Shown here in pieces: positions 35,390 to 50,000 of a DNA stretch of 64,000 nt. The translations under genes were made by a program, and so were the position numbers. The notes under the pieces are model-generated. The model was not told the DNA's origin. It was given only the letters and a program-made list of their open reading frames with translations, and did not search any database. The first letter of the stretch is position 1. Each line of letters begins with the position of its first letter. Source of the DNA: Combretum micranthum (lineage: Eukaryota; Streptophyta; Magnoliopsida; Myrtales; Combretaceae); contig JAMXBD010001440.1 of NCBI GenBank assembly GCA_024138025.1, forward strand, positions 308,241-372,240. The letters are read 5' to 3'.

Positions 35390-35893
35390 AATTTGTCCTA
35401 ATTAATAATAATAATATTATTATTATTAGCAATATTATTATTATTGTTTATAATTATAAGTGTTGTGTTATAATTATTAAACTCATTATTAATATGATTA
35501 TTACTAATCTTATTATTTTATTATAATTATTATTATTAAAAGCAGTAAGGTTATAATAATTAAATCTATTGATATGATTAATATGATAATTAAGACTATT
35601 ACTAATATTATAATTATTATCCTATTGTTACAACTATTATGATCATTATTAGTCTAATTAATAATATAATTATTATTAATACTACTAATGTTATTAGTGT
35701 GTTGTTAAGATTATTATTAATAATATGAACATTTTATAGATATTATGATAACTACTAATATTATTACTAATAAGAATATTATATTGTTATTATCAATATT
35801 ATGACTATTAAAATTACTACTATATGATTGCTGATGATTTGATTCTTTTGATTATTATTATCAATATAATTATTATGATTATACTATTATAAT
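35390..35893 (+). repeat. ATT/AAT-rich low-complexity array in LTR E (left part)
   Basis: Imperfect trinucleotide repeats of ATT, TTA and AAT with no coding potential. They continue at 39481-39760 after LTR L, where an ATC run (about 39493-39520) occurs. LTR L is inserted in this array. Confidence 0.75.
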
Positions 35894-38800
35894 TGTAAAC
35901 CCCGGAAATTTTCCACTCTAGTATATGATTCTAAGATAGAATATATGAACTGATTAATAGATTTAGATTCTAATTGAAGTCTAAAAATAGATCAATATCT
36001 AGAATTTGGTTAGATAAAGGATTTAGAATTCGAATAAAGAAATTCCTTAACCCTAGTTGATACCCAAAAACGAGATTTCGTGTCTTGAATAAATAATTCA
36101 AGATATGATTAAAAGAAAATCTAAAATTAAACCCGAAACCTGATATACAAATGGATTTAAATAAAAAAAATACAAATATAGAGATTAAATAATTGTTTTT
36201 TTTATCTCGATAATGATTCGAGATTAGAACAACGAGTAGTAATGAGCTTAGATTTAGATTTAAACCCTAAATTCAAGATTCCTAGTTAAAATTAAACGTT
36301 ACTAATAAGATTTCATGACGGGTATCAAACTAAAGATATATATATATATATATATAATTTAGTTTTCATATTAAGTACGATACTAAGTAAACGATTATTT
36401 ATGCTTATAGATAGAAAACGATGACCCAAAGATAAACCGTTAAAATTATAAATACACAACGAAAACATAAACTGTTGAATAACTCAAAATCTGAATTCCA
36501 AATAAATAATCGAATCACACTTTTGTTCTAATTTGAGTTTTCTTAAGCTATTGAAGGCTGAAATAAAAATTGACCTAATGAGCTTAAGAAATTTTAATCA
36601 CGGGAGATAAAATTATACGAATAGTTAATCACGTATATATAAAACCTAAAATTGTATTATTTGATAATCTAAGTGTTTTGTATAACCCTATAAACATACT
36701 TTTATACGAAAACTCCCAAATATTAGCTAATTTGTACCCGTATAACTCGTTAAATTATCTTAAAAATCAATTAAATAATTAACTTATATATATATATATA
36801 TATGAATTCGGTGCATTTCGGCTGGGAAAGATATGGGAAGAAGAAGAGCTGAAATCCAACAATAATTCACCAAATTTTTCAACAAAAGCAACCTTCACAC
36901 TAATCATCAATTGCCAACTCACCCTATCATTAATTAGGATGAAAATAACAGATCAAATGAGAGCAAATTCGGAGGAAATTCGAGGAGAATGCAGCCGTAA
37001 CTTCCTTCTTCTTCTTCTTATATATATATATGTTCAAAGCTCATAATGGAGAACAAACAAACCTCATTAATTTCCAAACTTTCTAGAATGAAATTGCTCC
37101 CAAATAACAACAAAAACGAACCAAAAATAGAGAACAAACGGATCAAACCAATCAAGTTTAGATCAAAGGAAAAACAATACTAAAAACCCTTGAATACGAG
37201 TTCAAAGGTAAGTTGATGTGATTCAAACGATTTCTTTCAAAACTAAGGATTATAACTGACTTCTAATAATCTTAGGAATGTAATAAACACAATACAAGCT
37301 TCGAGTTTCATCGGATCGGCCTAAACGAGGTAAAACTCCAAAACCCTAGTTTTACTTTCATAAGATTGAGATCTATGTATATATGTTTGTAGAAGTGTTA
37401 AGAGTAGTGTTTAACTATGTATAAGATATATAAACACTTACAAACGGTTTAGTAATGTTTTTAACGTGGAAAATTTAAAAAACATAAATCGGATCAGTGA
37501 GGAAGATGATAAACAGTACCAATACTGTCTCAAAGCTGGCAGTATAATCGCTCAATGCCGGCGGCTTACATGGATAAGCCGGCGGTTTAGAGACGGCTTA
37601 CACTGATCAAAGGCTACGTAAAATAATTTTCACGTAAAAATTGAATGAAAGCCGGCTACCTGGAGATCTACGCCGACAGCGTAGTGCCGGCATACGTTGA
37701 AAGCCGACAGCTTTCAAAGCCGGTACAACTCTTATGAAATAATTTTCGAAACCATATCTACACCGGCACCTGGGTTTGAAGGCCGGCGGCTTTGAGCCGG
37801 CGTAAACCTAAATTTCTTCAACGAACACTAGTTTTGAAATAAATAGAATTTATATATATAATATATATATCATAAACCTACTGAGTATATTATATACATA
37901 TATAATAATCTCAGTAGGTTTATTAATAGATAAGTAAACACAAATAATTAGAATATTTAGATTAATATCTAATAATTCTTAAAACCCTAGAGTTAAGGAA
38001 AAATATTTAGTGTTAATAAAAGTTAGTAATTAGTCAAATATTTGTTTTAAATAGATAAAATAGGTAAGAATGGAAATTGAAATAAGCTAAATTTTCGAGT
38101 AATATGACTTCTAAAAATAACAAAATAATTATAGGAGATAAATTAGGAGAAACACGACGACACTAAGTAATAATAAATAACTATAATTTTCTATATTGAG
38201 ATCAGTATAGAATAACATAAAATTAGTAATAATCACTACCAAAAACTTGATAAATATCGAGGCTAGGACACTAGCCACGTATGGGAATTTAATTTTATAA
38301 TCTATATTGATGAATACTTTATTCATCTTAAATAAATGATTTTGATACACTAGAGGATCTACCAGCTGATTATTACGACTGAGTCAGTATGAGCAGGTGA
38401 GTAATTCAGTCATATCATACTGTTTATGCTTGTAAGTAGTTGAATATGTAATGCAAAGATAATTAAACGATTGTATTGTTGAAACTATGTTGTGATCTGA
38501 TTGTATGATTGTTAAGATATCCTTACAAAAGCGATAATGCAATGATTTGATGTTGTGAAGTAGTATATTGATGATTGTGTGTAATGTATGGTCACTATGA
38601 ACTTGATTAAAAATTATTGACTTAACAAAATAACCTGATCATGCATTGCACGAATTGCATTATTGCATATATATTGGGGTGACAGCCTAGTACGTATTAA
38701 TATTTCGGTTCTCTGTTTATGCTTGGTTGTTCTAATGTGTTAGTTCTTCCAAGGTGTCCTTTGTTCCATCGGTTCTACGGGAACTAAGTGGCACCGAAGA

Positions 38801-39475
38801 ACGCCGCCCGTAGTATCGCTTTGAAACGATTAATACTTAGGGAGTTTCTAAGGGGATTGTAGGAGATGGTTAGTTTAATCGATTATATTCAAAGTGATAA
38901 CCCTAAAACGAGAAATCGTTGATTCTCCTGTGTCCTTAGTCTCTTCTGGCAGGTGGGCCATAAAGTATGGTTCTTCAACCCTTAAAAAGAGGGCGTAAAT
39001 CTTTTTCCTGTTTGGATTCTAGATCATCCAAGCTTGCATCTGTGCATATGGTTGAGTGCTCGCATTACATATGATTTGCTAATAACTGTGTGATGTATGG
39101 TATGTCTGGTTATTCACTGAGCTGTGGTTTCGCTCATACTCCAACAGTCTTTTTAGGTTTACTTTACACCCTGGTTAGTCACTTCCAGGTGTATGGCTCC
39201 GTAAGAACTTAGGAGCTGGAAGTCTACGTTATATTTAGTTTAATGGTTATGTACTATTAGAATAGATATTTAGTTGTGTATTTCAGAAGAACTATATGTT
39301 TGTAATAGTTTTGTAATGTTTATTCACTAAGCTATTTCTTCATATATTTGTTATTTCTTATCAAGCAACTAAAAGATCCTATTGTTTTAAAAACTTATTA
39401 TTCTCTGAAGGTAATCTAGTGATAGTATTCAAGTGTGACTTGTTTACTACTACTAGGTACCCTCGGGGTGTGATA
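35894..39475 (+). mobile_element. Solo LTR 'L' inserted in LTR E
   Basis: ATAAT at 35889-35893 and 39476-39480 is a perfect target duplication. The LTR is 3582 bp, TGTAAACCCCGG to GGGGTGTGATA, so the final CA has become TA. Donor-like AAAG|GTAAGT is at 37208, GC-rich repeat block 37555-37808, acceptor-like ACACTAG at 38353, exon-like 38354-38396, GTGAGTA at 38397, and acceptor-like CTTTTTAG at 39156. The minus-strand frame at 38129-38350 is not a gene. Since the target is low-complexity AT sequence, the match of the duplication is less telling than elsewhere, but the LTR ends support it. Confidence 0.87.
37555..37808 (+). repeat. GC-rich GCCGGC repeat block in LTR L
   Basis: At least eight words of the type GCCGGCGGCTT, AAGCCGGCGG, AAAGCCGG and GCCGGCGTAAAC in about 250 bp of otherwise AT-rich LTR, some in inverted order. 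Lies in the proposed intron 1. Confidence 0.65.
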
Positions 39476-41146
39476 ATAATGACCACCCATATTATCATCA
39501 TCATCATCATCATCATCATCCATAATAATATTCTGAGTAATACTTTTAGATGATATTATTACTATTATAATTATTAATAGTATTACTATTATTAGTGAGA
39601 TATGTTATATTATTATTTTTTTTCATTTAAATTACTATGTTTAATAAAGGTATATGAAAAATAATATTAATGTTACTAATAAATTACTTTATAATTATCA
39701 TTATTAATATTACTAATATTATTATCACTATTGTTAATATTAGTGTACCTTATAAATGAAAATAAAGTATAATAATTGTAAAATACATATTTTATACATA
39801 AGAATGAAATTTAAATAAGCTAAATTTTTGAGTAATATGATACCTATTCATAACAAGAAAGCTATATGAGGTGTATGAAAAAGAAACACAACGACACTAA
39901 TACGAGTTATTATAAGAGGTCAGATAAGGAATAATATAAAGATAGCTATAATAATAACTATAAAAATATAAGCTAACTAAATACGAATTTTTGAATACCT
40001 GGTAGAAATATATACCGTCAATCATATTAGATTGAGTAAGCTAATTAAAGTAGATTTAGTAATTGAATTAGTAATTAGTTTTAATCAACTCGCTTAGATT
40101 AATATACTAAGTAAAACTATAAAAAGAAAGGAGTACGTAATTTCTAAAATATGTCTAATTTAGAATTAGTGTAAATTATAGTATAAGTTATACCATAATT
40201 AATATGGTGAATATGTTGTTTCAAATATCTTATTTTCAGAACTAATAAAAGGATAGATTGATTAAATAGTAAAATTGGATAACCATTATAAAATAGGAAG
40301 ACTTCTCTTATAAATTCCATAACTTGATCATAAGAAAATAATATATATAGATATATATAAAGATAAAATTCCTAGTTAAATAAGTAGAGAATATACCAGA
40401 ATTGATAACTAAGACCTAAAAGAATACCGTCAATATCGTTATATAAATAACAAAATAATGATAAATATCTATTATTTCATTTTCATAGGAACAATAGATC
40501 AATTCTTGGATTTCCAATAGCATATTCCGATAGTTTAATGAGGACCATAAGTGAGTAACTTTGACTTTATCACATTGTTTGTGCTTGTAGTATAGCTGCA
40601 ATTATAAACATATATTCAAATGATATACACGAGGGATTGGGTATATTGCATGATGTTTGGTGTATGCTTGATTGCCAAAATTATCCTATTATAAGTGATA
40701 AGTTTATTGTATAATAATTACTGTATGAAGCATGTTGATATTATCTATGAATTGTATGATCACCTTAAACTTGACTAAAAACTACTGGCACCATAAAGGA
40801 AATGGTCATGCATCGCATGCATCACATAAATTGCATATATTGCATAAAGCATGGCCACCTACTCGTGTTAGTATTCTAGACCTCTAGTAATGCTTGGTAA
40901 GTCTAAGCCTATAAGGCTAATAGTCATACATAAGGTTACCTTAGAGTCTGTTGGTACCATAGGAACTAAAAGATAAACGAAGGAACGCCACTTATGGTAT
41001 TGCTTGGAAGGACTAACACCTAGTGGAGGAGTCTAAGGCAGAAAACAGGAAATGAGTATTAAAGAAATGATAAATTAAAGTGACAAATAAAGTGAGGATT
41101 GTTGTTTTCTTGTAATCTCAGTCTCCTTTGGGTTAGTGAACCACAT

Positions 41147-44100
41147 TGCAATTCCCCTAATTTTACATAACCCGAGTATAATGATTACCAAAAATACTAT
41201 ATAAAATCTTTAATAACTTTAAGAAAAGTCACAAAAGTCACTCCCAATTTTTCGCAATTTAAAATTTTAAGGGGTGAACAAATTTAATTATAGTTAGAAA
41301 AAAATAGAATCTTTACCAATAAAATTTTGAAATGAAATATATATAACTTCCATAACCTTAGCCAATTAATGATTGATGATATTCTTTTACCTTAAGTTCA
41401 ATAATTAGAAAATGAATTTTGCACTAGTTAAATAATACAATATTTTTTTAAGTTATTTACAATATTTTAAAAGCATAAAAATGGCCCTAAGAAAATTATG
41501 ATCATCAATAAACAAGACATATAATTGTTAGGCAATAAGAGACCATAATTCAGAAGACGAGTCGATAACTGCGTAAATAATCATAATTCACCCTAGATTT
41601 CAATTACAATAGGAAACATTAATTTTTAGAATCTATTGGTTATAAAGCAATAATATAAAGATGAATCACTACGATTACAAAATACACGATTAAAAAAGAA
41701 AGATCAATATCTAAGAATCTGAACCTCCCCAAATATTTAGATTATGCTAATATCCTAGTTAGAAAATTCTGAGTCCACAGAGTCTAAAACCTTAATCGCG
41801 TAGGATAAAACTTTAAAAATACTTAATAACATAAACTTTAAACTCAAAATTTGAACTTAAAGATAACCTACTAATATCGTAAAAACCTTTGATAAATTTT
41901 TAAAAATAAAACTTTCATATAACCATTATATAAATATGTGTATGAGCTAATATTTGACAAAATAACCTAGATATTTATCTATATGATTGATGTCTAAGTA
42001 AATTATATTACATACGGTGGAAATTTAATCAAGATGGTCGGCTAGCTTCCTCAGGAAATCACTCATGCCACTTGTTCTTTAACTTGAGCAAGTTAAACAC
42101 TCAAAGGTCAAATGAAAAGACACACTAGCAAATGGAAAGCTTCCAAATATCTCTAGCAATTAATGCTCATAAATGACTTATAAAAATCAGCACCAATTTG
42201 CCTCTTCCTTACCATAACTTAAAAGCTGGAAAGTGGCACAATATATGGCAAATTGCTTTACCGTAGATACAATAAAAGAATTAAAGCTTGGATTAGCCAA
42301 ACAAGTGGACCCTAACCTGTAAACTCTACCAAGAAATTTTTTTTTTTCATTTGGAGTAAACAAACAAAACCATTTATTTATTAATGCTCTCAACAGTAGC
42401 TATCGTAGAATTTTTTTTAGGAATATATTTAGCCAACAAATTCAAACAAACTGATTTATAAGCTTCAATAAGAATTCATTAAATAAATAAAAAAATGATA
42501 AAAAAAATTTGCTTCCAAACTAATTCAATAACCGGCCACTCATGTTTGGAAATTCTCCATCGCCTCTCACAATTTAAATGGAACAAGTTAAGCTGTTTAT
42601 AGAATGAAAAAGACTATTTATACAATAGCAAGACCCCATTTAGCACATGAATTAATGAAAAAGAATGACTCATGTTTGCTTATGGAACTAGCTCTTTACT
42701 TTCCCCATGTCACCATAACTTCTCTAGGAATATTTGATATAACCTAAAAATAAATAAATAACTAAACAACCTGCCATCTCTATCTTTATCTCACCGTGAC
42801 ATGCCTAGGAAGTCAAGTTTGGACTGATCAACCCATTTTCTTATTATTTTCTTATTGTGTGTGTAGAAAACCCAATTTACATACCTATCAACATCAAACC
42901 ATCACAATTACACAATTAAAACCGTGACCCAATTATATAAGTTAAACTTCAAGCACCAACAACATCACTTTTCCTCCTTTTAACATTCGTGAAACTCCTT
43001 CCTCAATTCAAACAAAACAAAGCAAACACTAGTCTTACTTGTGTCCACTTCATGAACAACAAATGACAAAACAAACAATCTTTTTTTTTTCTTCTCCATA
43101 AAACCCACCGTGAACCCTACATCAATACCCAACAAAACAAAATAAAATTAACACTCCAACTTTCATTTTCCAAACCATAAATTCCCAAACATATACCTCA
43201 CACAATCAAAGACCATTTCAAACTCCATGGATCTAATTCAGAAAGGGTTTTGGTCACCTATAAGGGGGAAATTTGCCACTTACGGTAAGCTCCAACTATC
43301 TTAAAATTTATGTCATGTATTATGCCTATGTGTAGAAAACTAGGTAAAATTACATGATGAAATTATTATGGCCTCTACATGTTTCAGTTATGCTAGGAGC
43401 CTAGAAACATCAAAATTATATTTTTGTAAGCCTATTTGATTCATGTTCTACTTTAGATAGATAATACAATTAGTAGTTAATGTTAAGGAAAACCCAACTT
43501 GTACATTACAAAGCCTATACCCTAAATTTCGATACTATGAAAATAGGATCTATCATGCAAATATCCTAATCTAGCTTAGTCATAACTATTAAAATAAATT
43601 TATAATATAGTAGGAATCAACTAATTAAGACCTAGTACAATTGTGCAAATTTCAATTCATAGGGGATTTGAACTTATTTAGGATTATTATAACAAAGTTT
43701 AAATTCAATAAGCCAACCGGGCCTAAATAGCAATCTAAGTATGTAATAGGTTCTTAGATATTTGGCCACAACCTAAAACATAAATAAAAAATATGAGACA
43801 AATAAAGTTGACAAACAAAGTAAATAATAAATAAAATCTCACTATCAACCCGGCACTAAAGAATGTAAATTTAGTTTAATTTAAAGTCTCAAATAGTGGA
43901 TCACCATAAATAGAAATACAAATATAAAATAAATTAAGAAAAAGAATGAAAATAGACAATAAATAGCAAATATCAAGGACCTTAGAGTGGTCATATAAAA
44001 AAAAAACCATATGGATGATAAAAACGTGGTAGAAGGATTATTAAGCAAATAAAACTCCAAATGTCCTATTGTACCCATCGATACACATAGAATAAATAAA

Positions 44101-46533
44101 ATCTATAAATTAAATAAATTGGGTTAACCATCAACACTACAAGAAAATTGGGCTTTAAAGATAAAAATTCTATCTCTAAATGCAAATTTTCGTCGCAAAA
44201 CCATCGTCGTAGATTTATTTGCAAAATTATAACTATATTTTCCAATTCCGTCGCAGAACTTCTATTTCTAAAGGCTTATTTTCTTGTAGTGATATAGTAC
44301 TTGAAACATGCTTTCCAATGCTTATTTATTAAAAAAAAAATCCAAGTTAAAATAAGTATAATAGGTCAGTTAAAGATTACTTAATAAAAGTTAGCATTAG
44401 AGGCTATTTAGACCACATTTATAAATATAACTCATTAATACAAATTTTATAACTAGAAAATAGAAAATTTTATGAGTTTCAAATTTATTATTCATAGGTT
44501 AAGTTAAGGAAAAACACTTCTATATACAAATGTATGCAGTAACATGCATATATAATTAGGATTTCTAAAACAAACTCGTTGCAGTTTATGTTAGATAATA
44601 TGATGATATGGTTTAGAATTAAAAGATCTAGCTCAAGAACCACTCACCTAAATATAAATATAAGTCTTAGCATTTATAGAACATTGAGGAAAAAAATTAA
44701 ACTAATATGGATCATAAACATCTTGAGTAGTATGACTAATACAATTAGAAATATATATATATATATATATACAAGACAAGAAAAATGAAAATAAATTATA
44801 ACATAGATTTTGACCAAATGTTGATCAAAGGACCTAAAATGAGATTATCACCAAAACTTAATAAGTAGATACATAAAAAATAGTAAATTTGAAATAAAGA
44901 TTAAAAATATAAATAAAAATAATAAGCATCATAAAGACACTCTTTAGATCCTTAAAATGACATTAGTAGAAATATACAAAATTAAGGATAAAACTAAATA
45001 ATTGAAAACTACATTCATAAGCTTTTCAACACCTATTCATATGCTAAAATCGAGTTAAAATGAGTACAATAGGCCTAAATTAAGATTACGCTATTAAAAA
45101 CCGGTATTTGGAATCATTTATGGCACTTTTCTAAAGAAAATTGAGTTCACACGGATTTTATAAAACTAGAGAAACTTAACACTCATAATATTTAAAACCC
45201 ATGTTCAAATAAGTAAAATAGATCCATAATAGTAAAGCTTGAGTTTAGGGCACGAAAGACACAACCGGGATTATCATGCAGATAATAGTATAATAATGAG
45301 TACCTATTATCTCATTTTGTAGGAGAAACATATCAGTTATGGGACTTCCTAGTAGACTACTATGACAATTTAGCAAGGTCAACGGCTGAGTTGCTTGACT
45401 TCATCACATTATTTGATCTTGTAGTATAGTTGCATTTGGAATAATATACATTCAATTGATATGCATGTGGGATTGGGAATAATGCATGATGCGTGGTGTA
45501 TGATTGAATGACAAATTATCATAATATGAGAGATAATTCTATTGTATAATAAATATTGTATGAACATGTTGATGATTGTCTGTAAATAGTATAATCGCCT
45601 TAAATTTGATTAATAACTACTGGTACTGTAAATGAAACGGACATGCATTGCATGATTTGCATAAACTGCATTTGAAGATGTGGCAGCCTACTACATGTTA
45701 GTATTTCGGTTCTCTAGTAATGCTTGGTTTTTCTAGGAAAGAGGCTATTAGTTCTACGCAAGATTACCTTTGTTCCATCGATTCCATGGGAACTAACTAC
45801 TAATGAAGGACGCCGCCCATGGTATCGCTATGAAATGACTAACACTTAGTGAAGTTTCTAAGGCTTTAAACAGGAACTAAGTGCCTAAAGTATAAAGAGA
45901 TAACTACAATGAGGATTGTGGCTTTCTTATATACTTAGCCTCTCCTGGGTAGGTGGGTCATAGTATCGAGTTCCTTCAACCCCGATGAGAGGGCGTAAAT
46001 CTCCATCCTGCTTTGGATTCTAGATCATCCAAGTTCGTAATGTGCATATGATTGATAATTATACTTGTTTGTTATTGGTTGATGTGTGGTTTGATCAGGT
46101 TATCTCACTAAGCTCGTGGTTCGCTCACCCCCAAACAGTTTTTGTGCAGGATTAATACTAGCTGGGATTGGGCTAGGAATGTGTGAAGAGAGCTTCTCTA
46201 ACGAACTCTATTGATGATAGTGATATAGAATATGGTGAACTTAGAATATAAATTAGATAAATTTTATAATAATTGAAATTGTAAGTTGTAGTTTGAAACC
46301 CATTTTCACTATTTGGTAGGGGATATCGATTCTCTACGATCTTGGTAGAAATTGGAAAATCAAATTCCATAGTTGAAATCCAGTAATATAATATATTATT
46401 TATATGATAAATATTGATAAATAATTAGAGTCTTGTACACACTGACTTACAAGACGGCTCTCATGTTACAGGTACACACGTGATATGATAGCTTTAGATT
46501 AATCCTATTAGGTCTCCTATTATGGTCTTGACA
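41147..46533 (+). mobile_element. Solo LTR 'M' inserted in LTR E
   Basis: Flanked by CACAT (41142-41146) and CACAG (46534-46538), a target duplication with one mismatch. It starts TGCAATTCCCC and ends GGTCTTGACA. Of 5387 bp, 157 bp are a CACTA miniature element (44135-44291). Donor-like ACG|GTAAGC is at 43285, acceptor-like TTTTGTAG at 45322, exon-like 45323-45384, and the next donor is GC instead of GT (GGCTGAGT at 45384-45391). The acceptor-like TTTTTGTGCAG ends at 46149. It matches LTR E closely in its last 560 bp. Frames at 42187-42393, 43881-44078, 44579-44788 and 46173-46370 are not genes. Confidence 0.87.
44135..44291. mobile_element. CACTA-type miniature element (157 bp)
   Basis: CACTACAAGAAAA at the left end and TTTTCTTGTAGTG at the right are a perfect 13-bp inverted repeat. 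This is the terminal repeat known from plant CACTA (En/Spm) elements. Inside are subterminal words CGTCGCAAAA, CGTCGTAG and CGTCGCAGAA. There is no coding capacity, so movement would depend on a transposase elsewhere. The expected 3-bp target duplication is not clear (CAA left, ATA right). Confidence 0.85.
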
Positions 46534-47024
46534 CACAGTCACGTGATTCCTTCAACCCCTAAGAGAGAGCGTAAATCTCTATTGGTTTGGATTCCAGTCA
46601 TCCAAACTACGCATGCCTCATATGGTTTCATGTTGCATTTCATATGTTTGGTAATATATTTTTTTTATTATTTGATGTGTGGCTTGGTCAGGTTATCTCA
46701 TTGAGCCTATGGTTCGCTCGCCCCCTAATAATTTTTGTGCAGGATCATTACTAGCTAGGATTTGGCTAAGAATGTGTGAAGAGAGCTTCTCTAATAGACT
46801 TCATTGAAGATAGAAATATAGGATATGGTAAACTTAGAATGTAAATTAGATAAATTTTATAATAATTGAAATTGTAAGTTGTAAAGTTTGAAACCCATTT
46901 TCACTATTTGGTAGGGGATACAGATTCTTTGCGATCTTCGTTAGAAGTGGAAAATCGTATTTCATAGTTGAATTCCAGTAATATTATTATAAGTAAACAT
47001 ATCATTTAAATAATAGATATTAAC

Positions 47025-50000
47025 TGTCACGCCCCATAGGGGTATCCTAAACGTAACAGTCCGCCACATACTATATAAGACTCTCGACATTCTATCCGAG
47101 CCCTTCGGGAGTCTTGTATAGATGTAAAGCGTCCCTTACGATAATAGAATACTCAATCAATGGAGTTAAGAAGTTTAATGTGGCATTCATTAGCCGTAGA
47201 TATTAAACCAAAACACATATATAAATTACAAAGTCTAAGGGGCATTCCCCCGCAAAATAATATTAAGTCCAATACAGTCATCCAGAGTCCTTTAGTTTCC
47301 AATGGAAGTCTAAACAAAATTGAAATAAATTTCTAAGGGAAACTCCTAGCTCCGGTACCTGAGCTGTAGCCTGCCTTAGCCTAAGCCAAATGAATTTATG
47401 CTGTAACAAGTAAAAATTATAGGGGCGTAAGCTAACTAGCTTAGTGAGTGAAAACTTTCATATCGTAATTAAGACAAATCATTCAAGCAAGTGGTTACTC
47501 AAGCAAATAATATGCATCAAACAAATGAGTTCAGCAAACATATGACCATCCAGAAATCATATGTGGATGGACTTGCGCCCTCCATCCCGGGTTAGCAGAT
47601 TAACGAATCCTGCGGTACGACGCCGTTTAAGCTCATGGTCAACTGAACAATAATTCATTTTATGGATCACGATTAACCAACAATTTCTTTTTATGGATCA
47701 CGATTAACCAACATATTCGTTTTATAGGTCACGAAAAACCAACAAATGCTAATGCTCCATCCCCGTCGTGATATGAATGAGTTCAATTATAATTGAGGTC
47801 CAATAATAGATTACTCCAATTCTTTTAGGTGACCAACAATTATTCGCAGACAATCAATCATAACTCCTAGCTATACAAGCAGTAGCTTAACACCCAGTTT
47901 CGATATTTCTTAAGTTCAACTTCACATATCAACAGCAGACAAGTATATAATTCCCATATACCCCATCATGCATATTCATTTTTATCTTTGCCTAAACAAC
48001 TAATGCCATTATCATTACAATCACAAGCAATAATTGAGAGCGGAAGTAATACTCACTCGGCCATGATACGCCAGTCTCTTAATAGTAGTAGTTGGGTGGT
48101 AGGGTATCGTCGTGCTCGGATCACCTACCAAATAACAACCTAATAAGAATCTCATCACTTAACTAATTCAAGCTATGCATCTAAGCTACACAAAATCGGA
48201 ATTCTCGCTATTTGCGAAGTTCCAACTTAAAACGGCTAACTTGGTCATTTTAACTCGGAATTTCAAAATTTTATATCGATTTCTATCTACTTCGAAAGAT
48301 ATATCTAATTCTAATATTATTTTGAAGTTTTGAAAACATTAAGGTCACGGAACAGTGGGATCAGATCTGTTCTATAACTTCTCCTTTTCCAAAAATTGTT
48401 TCGCATTTGGTAAAAATCTTTCTAGTTGATGACTCATGTATAGATGGTATATGAATGAATTCCTAGTATGAATGTCATGTAATGAGCTCAATATATGCAT
48501 GGTCTTGATGATTTTTGATGATGAACTCTTATGAACTCCTAATTATTATAAAACTCCATGATGGTCACTTCTAAAAATCTATTCTTTCCAACTTTGCATT
48601 CCCTAGGGTTTTTAGGATTCTATTCTTGGAATTTACTTGTTATCTAAATAAAAATGAGTCCTTAACACCTATACTATCCGTGACCTTCATTTATGCATAA
48701 AAATCCACATTTTTCACTTGGCAAATATGTTTTCAAACAAGCTTTACACAAAAATCCGAATTTTGGAAATTTTCTTTTCTTGCATTTTTCCTATGAGAAA
48801 ACTTGTTTAATGCACCAAAATTCGAAGCTTTATTATATCTATTGTCTAAGGACTTCATTTAACTCATAAAACATTCAATTTAAGTTTGGATACTAAGTGT
48901 TTATGTAGGCATTATTCCAAATTACGAATTTAACAAACTAATCACTATCTCAAGATTTTCCATTCTAACTCCACTACTTGTTTTACATATTACTCATGCC
49001 TAAACTTATTCAAACTTGTAAAATTTATTCCTTAGAGATACCTATTACATATACCCTTCATTTTTCATGTAAAATATGAGTTTCAAAGTGGTTTTAGTGG
49101 TTTTTAAAATAGGGTTCCAAAATCATCCGAATTTCCATAAGACATTTCTAGCAAAAATCTTTTCTTTTTCAAGTATATTACCTCATATACATGAAGATCT
49201 ATCATCTAACACATCTATACACATGAAAGGCTAAGCTTTTATGATCATTAATGCATGAAAGCTTAAAATAACCATAAGAACATAAATGTAGATGAAGGTA
49301 TGAGTGTATAAACTCTAGATCTACCACATATAGTGCATGAATCATGAGTTTCATGGCATGAACATAACTTTCTATGCTAGATCTCTACTTTACATGCATG
49401 AACAAGATGATATTCCAACAAAAACTCTTCTAAACACTAGATCCACTTCTTGTGATGGCTTGATGTTCTTGTATTGGTGCTTTCATGTTCCTAGCATGTG
49501 CTCATTGGGATTAAAAGTGAAAAACACTCAAGAATGGTCTTGCCATTATAAGATTTGGTAATAACAAAGCTTAAAATCATCACATTAATGGAGATTTGGA
49601 GATGAAAAGAAGATGAAATGGAGTTGTGAAGGTGAGTATGTGTGTGTGCTTGTCATGGCAACATAAAGAGAGAAGGAGAGAGTTTTTCAACCTTGTAAAA
49701 ATTGAAATGAAGAGAGAGAGTAGAAAATGAGTTTATATATCATGTGCATTAGGGTTTATTTGTAATAAAATGAGTAAAATAAAACAAATTGGAGGGAATT
49801 GGGGAGGGGGATGCGCCGGCCAAGTGAGTGAGGGAGAGAGAGATATTTGATTTTTTGATAAAATTTGTAATTTATGTAATAAAATGTAATAATTAATTAG
49901 GAAACAAAATTTCTTGGAAAAGAAAATTGTAATGAGTAGTTGTAAGGATGTAAGAATAGGGTATGGGTAGTGTGTAGTGTAGGTTGTACTTATGAATAGT

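Noticed and set aside
38129..38350. Minus-strand frame with apparent membrane segments
   Set aside because: It lies in the proposed intron 1 of LTR L, and the related region of LTR E shows no such frame.
39493..39520. Possible CRISPR-like or tandem repeat array
   Set aside because: It is a simple ATC microsatellite without spacers.
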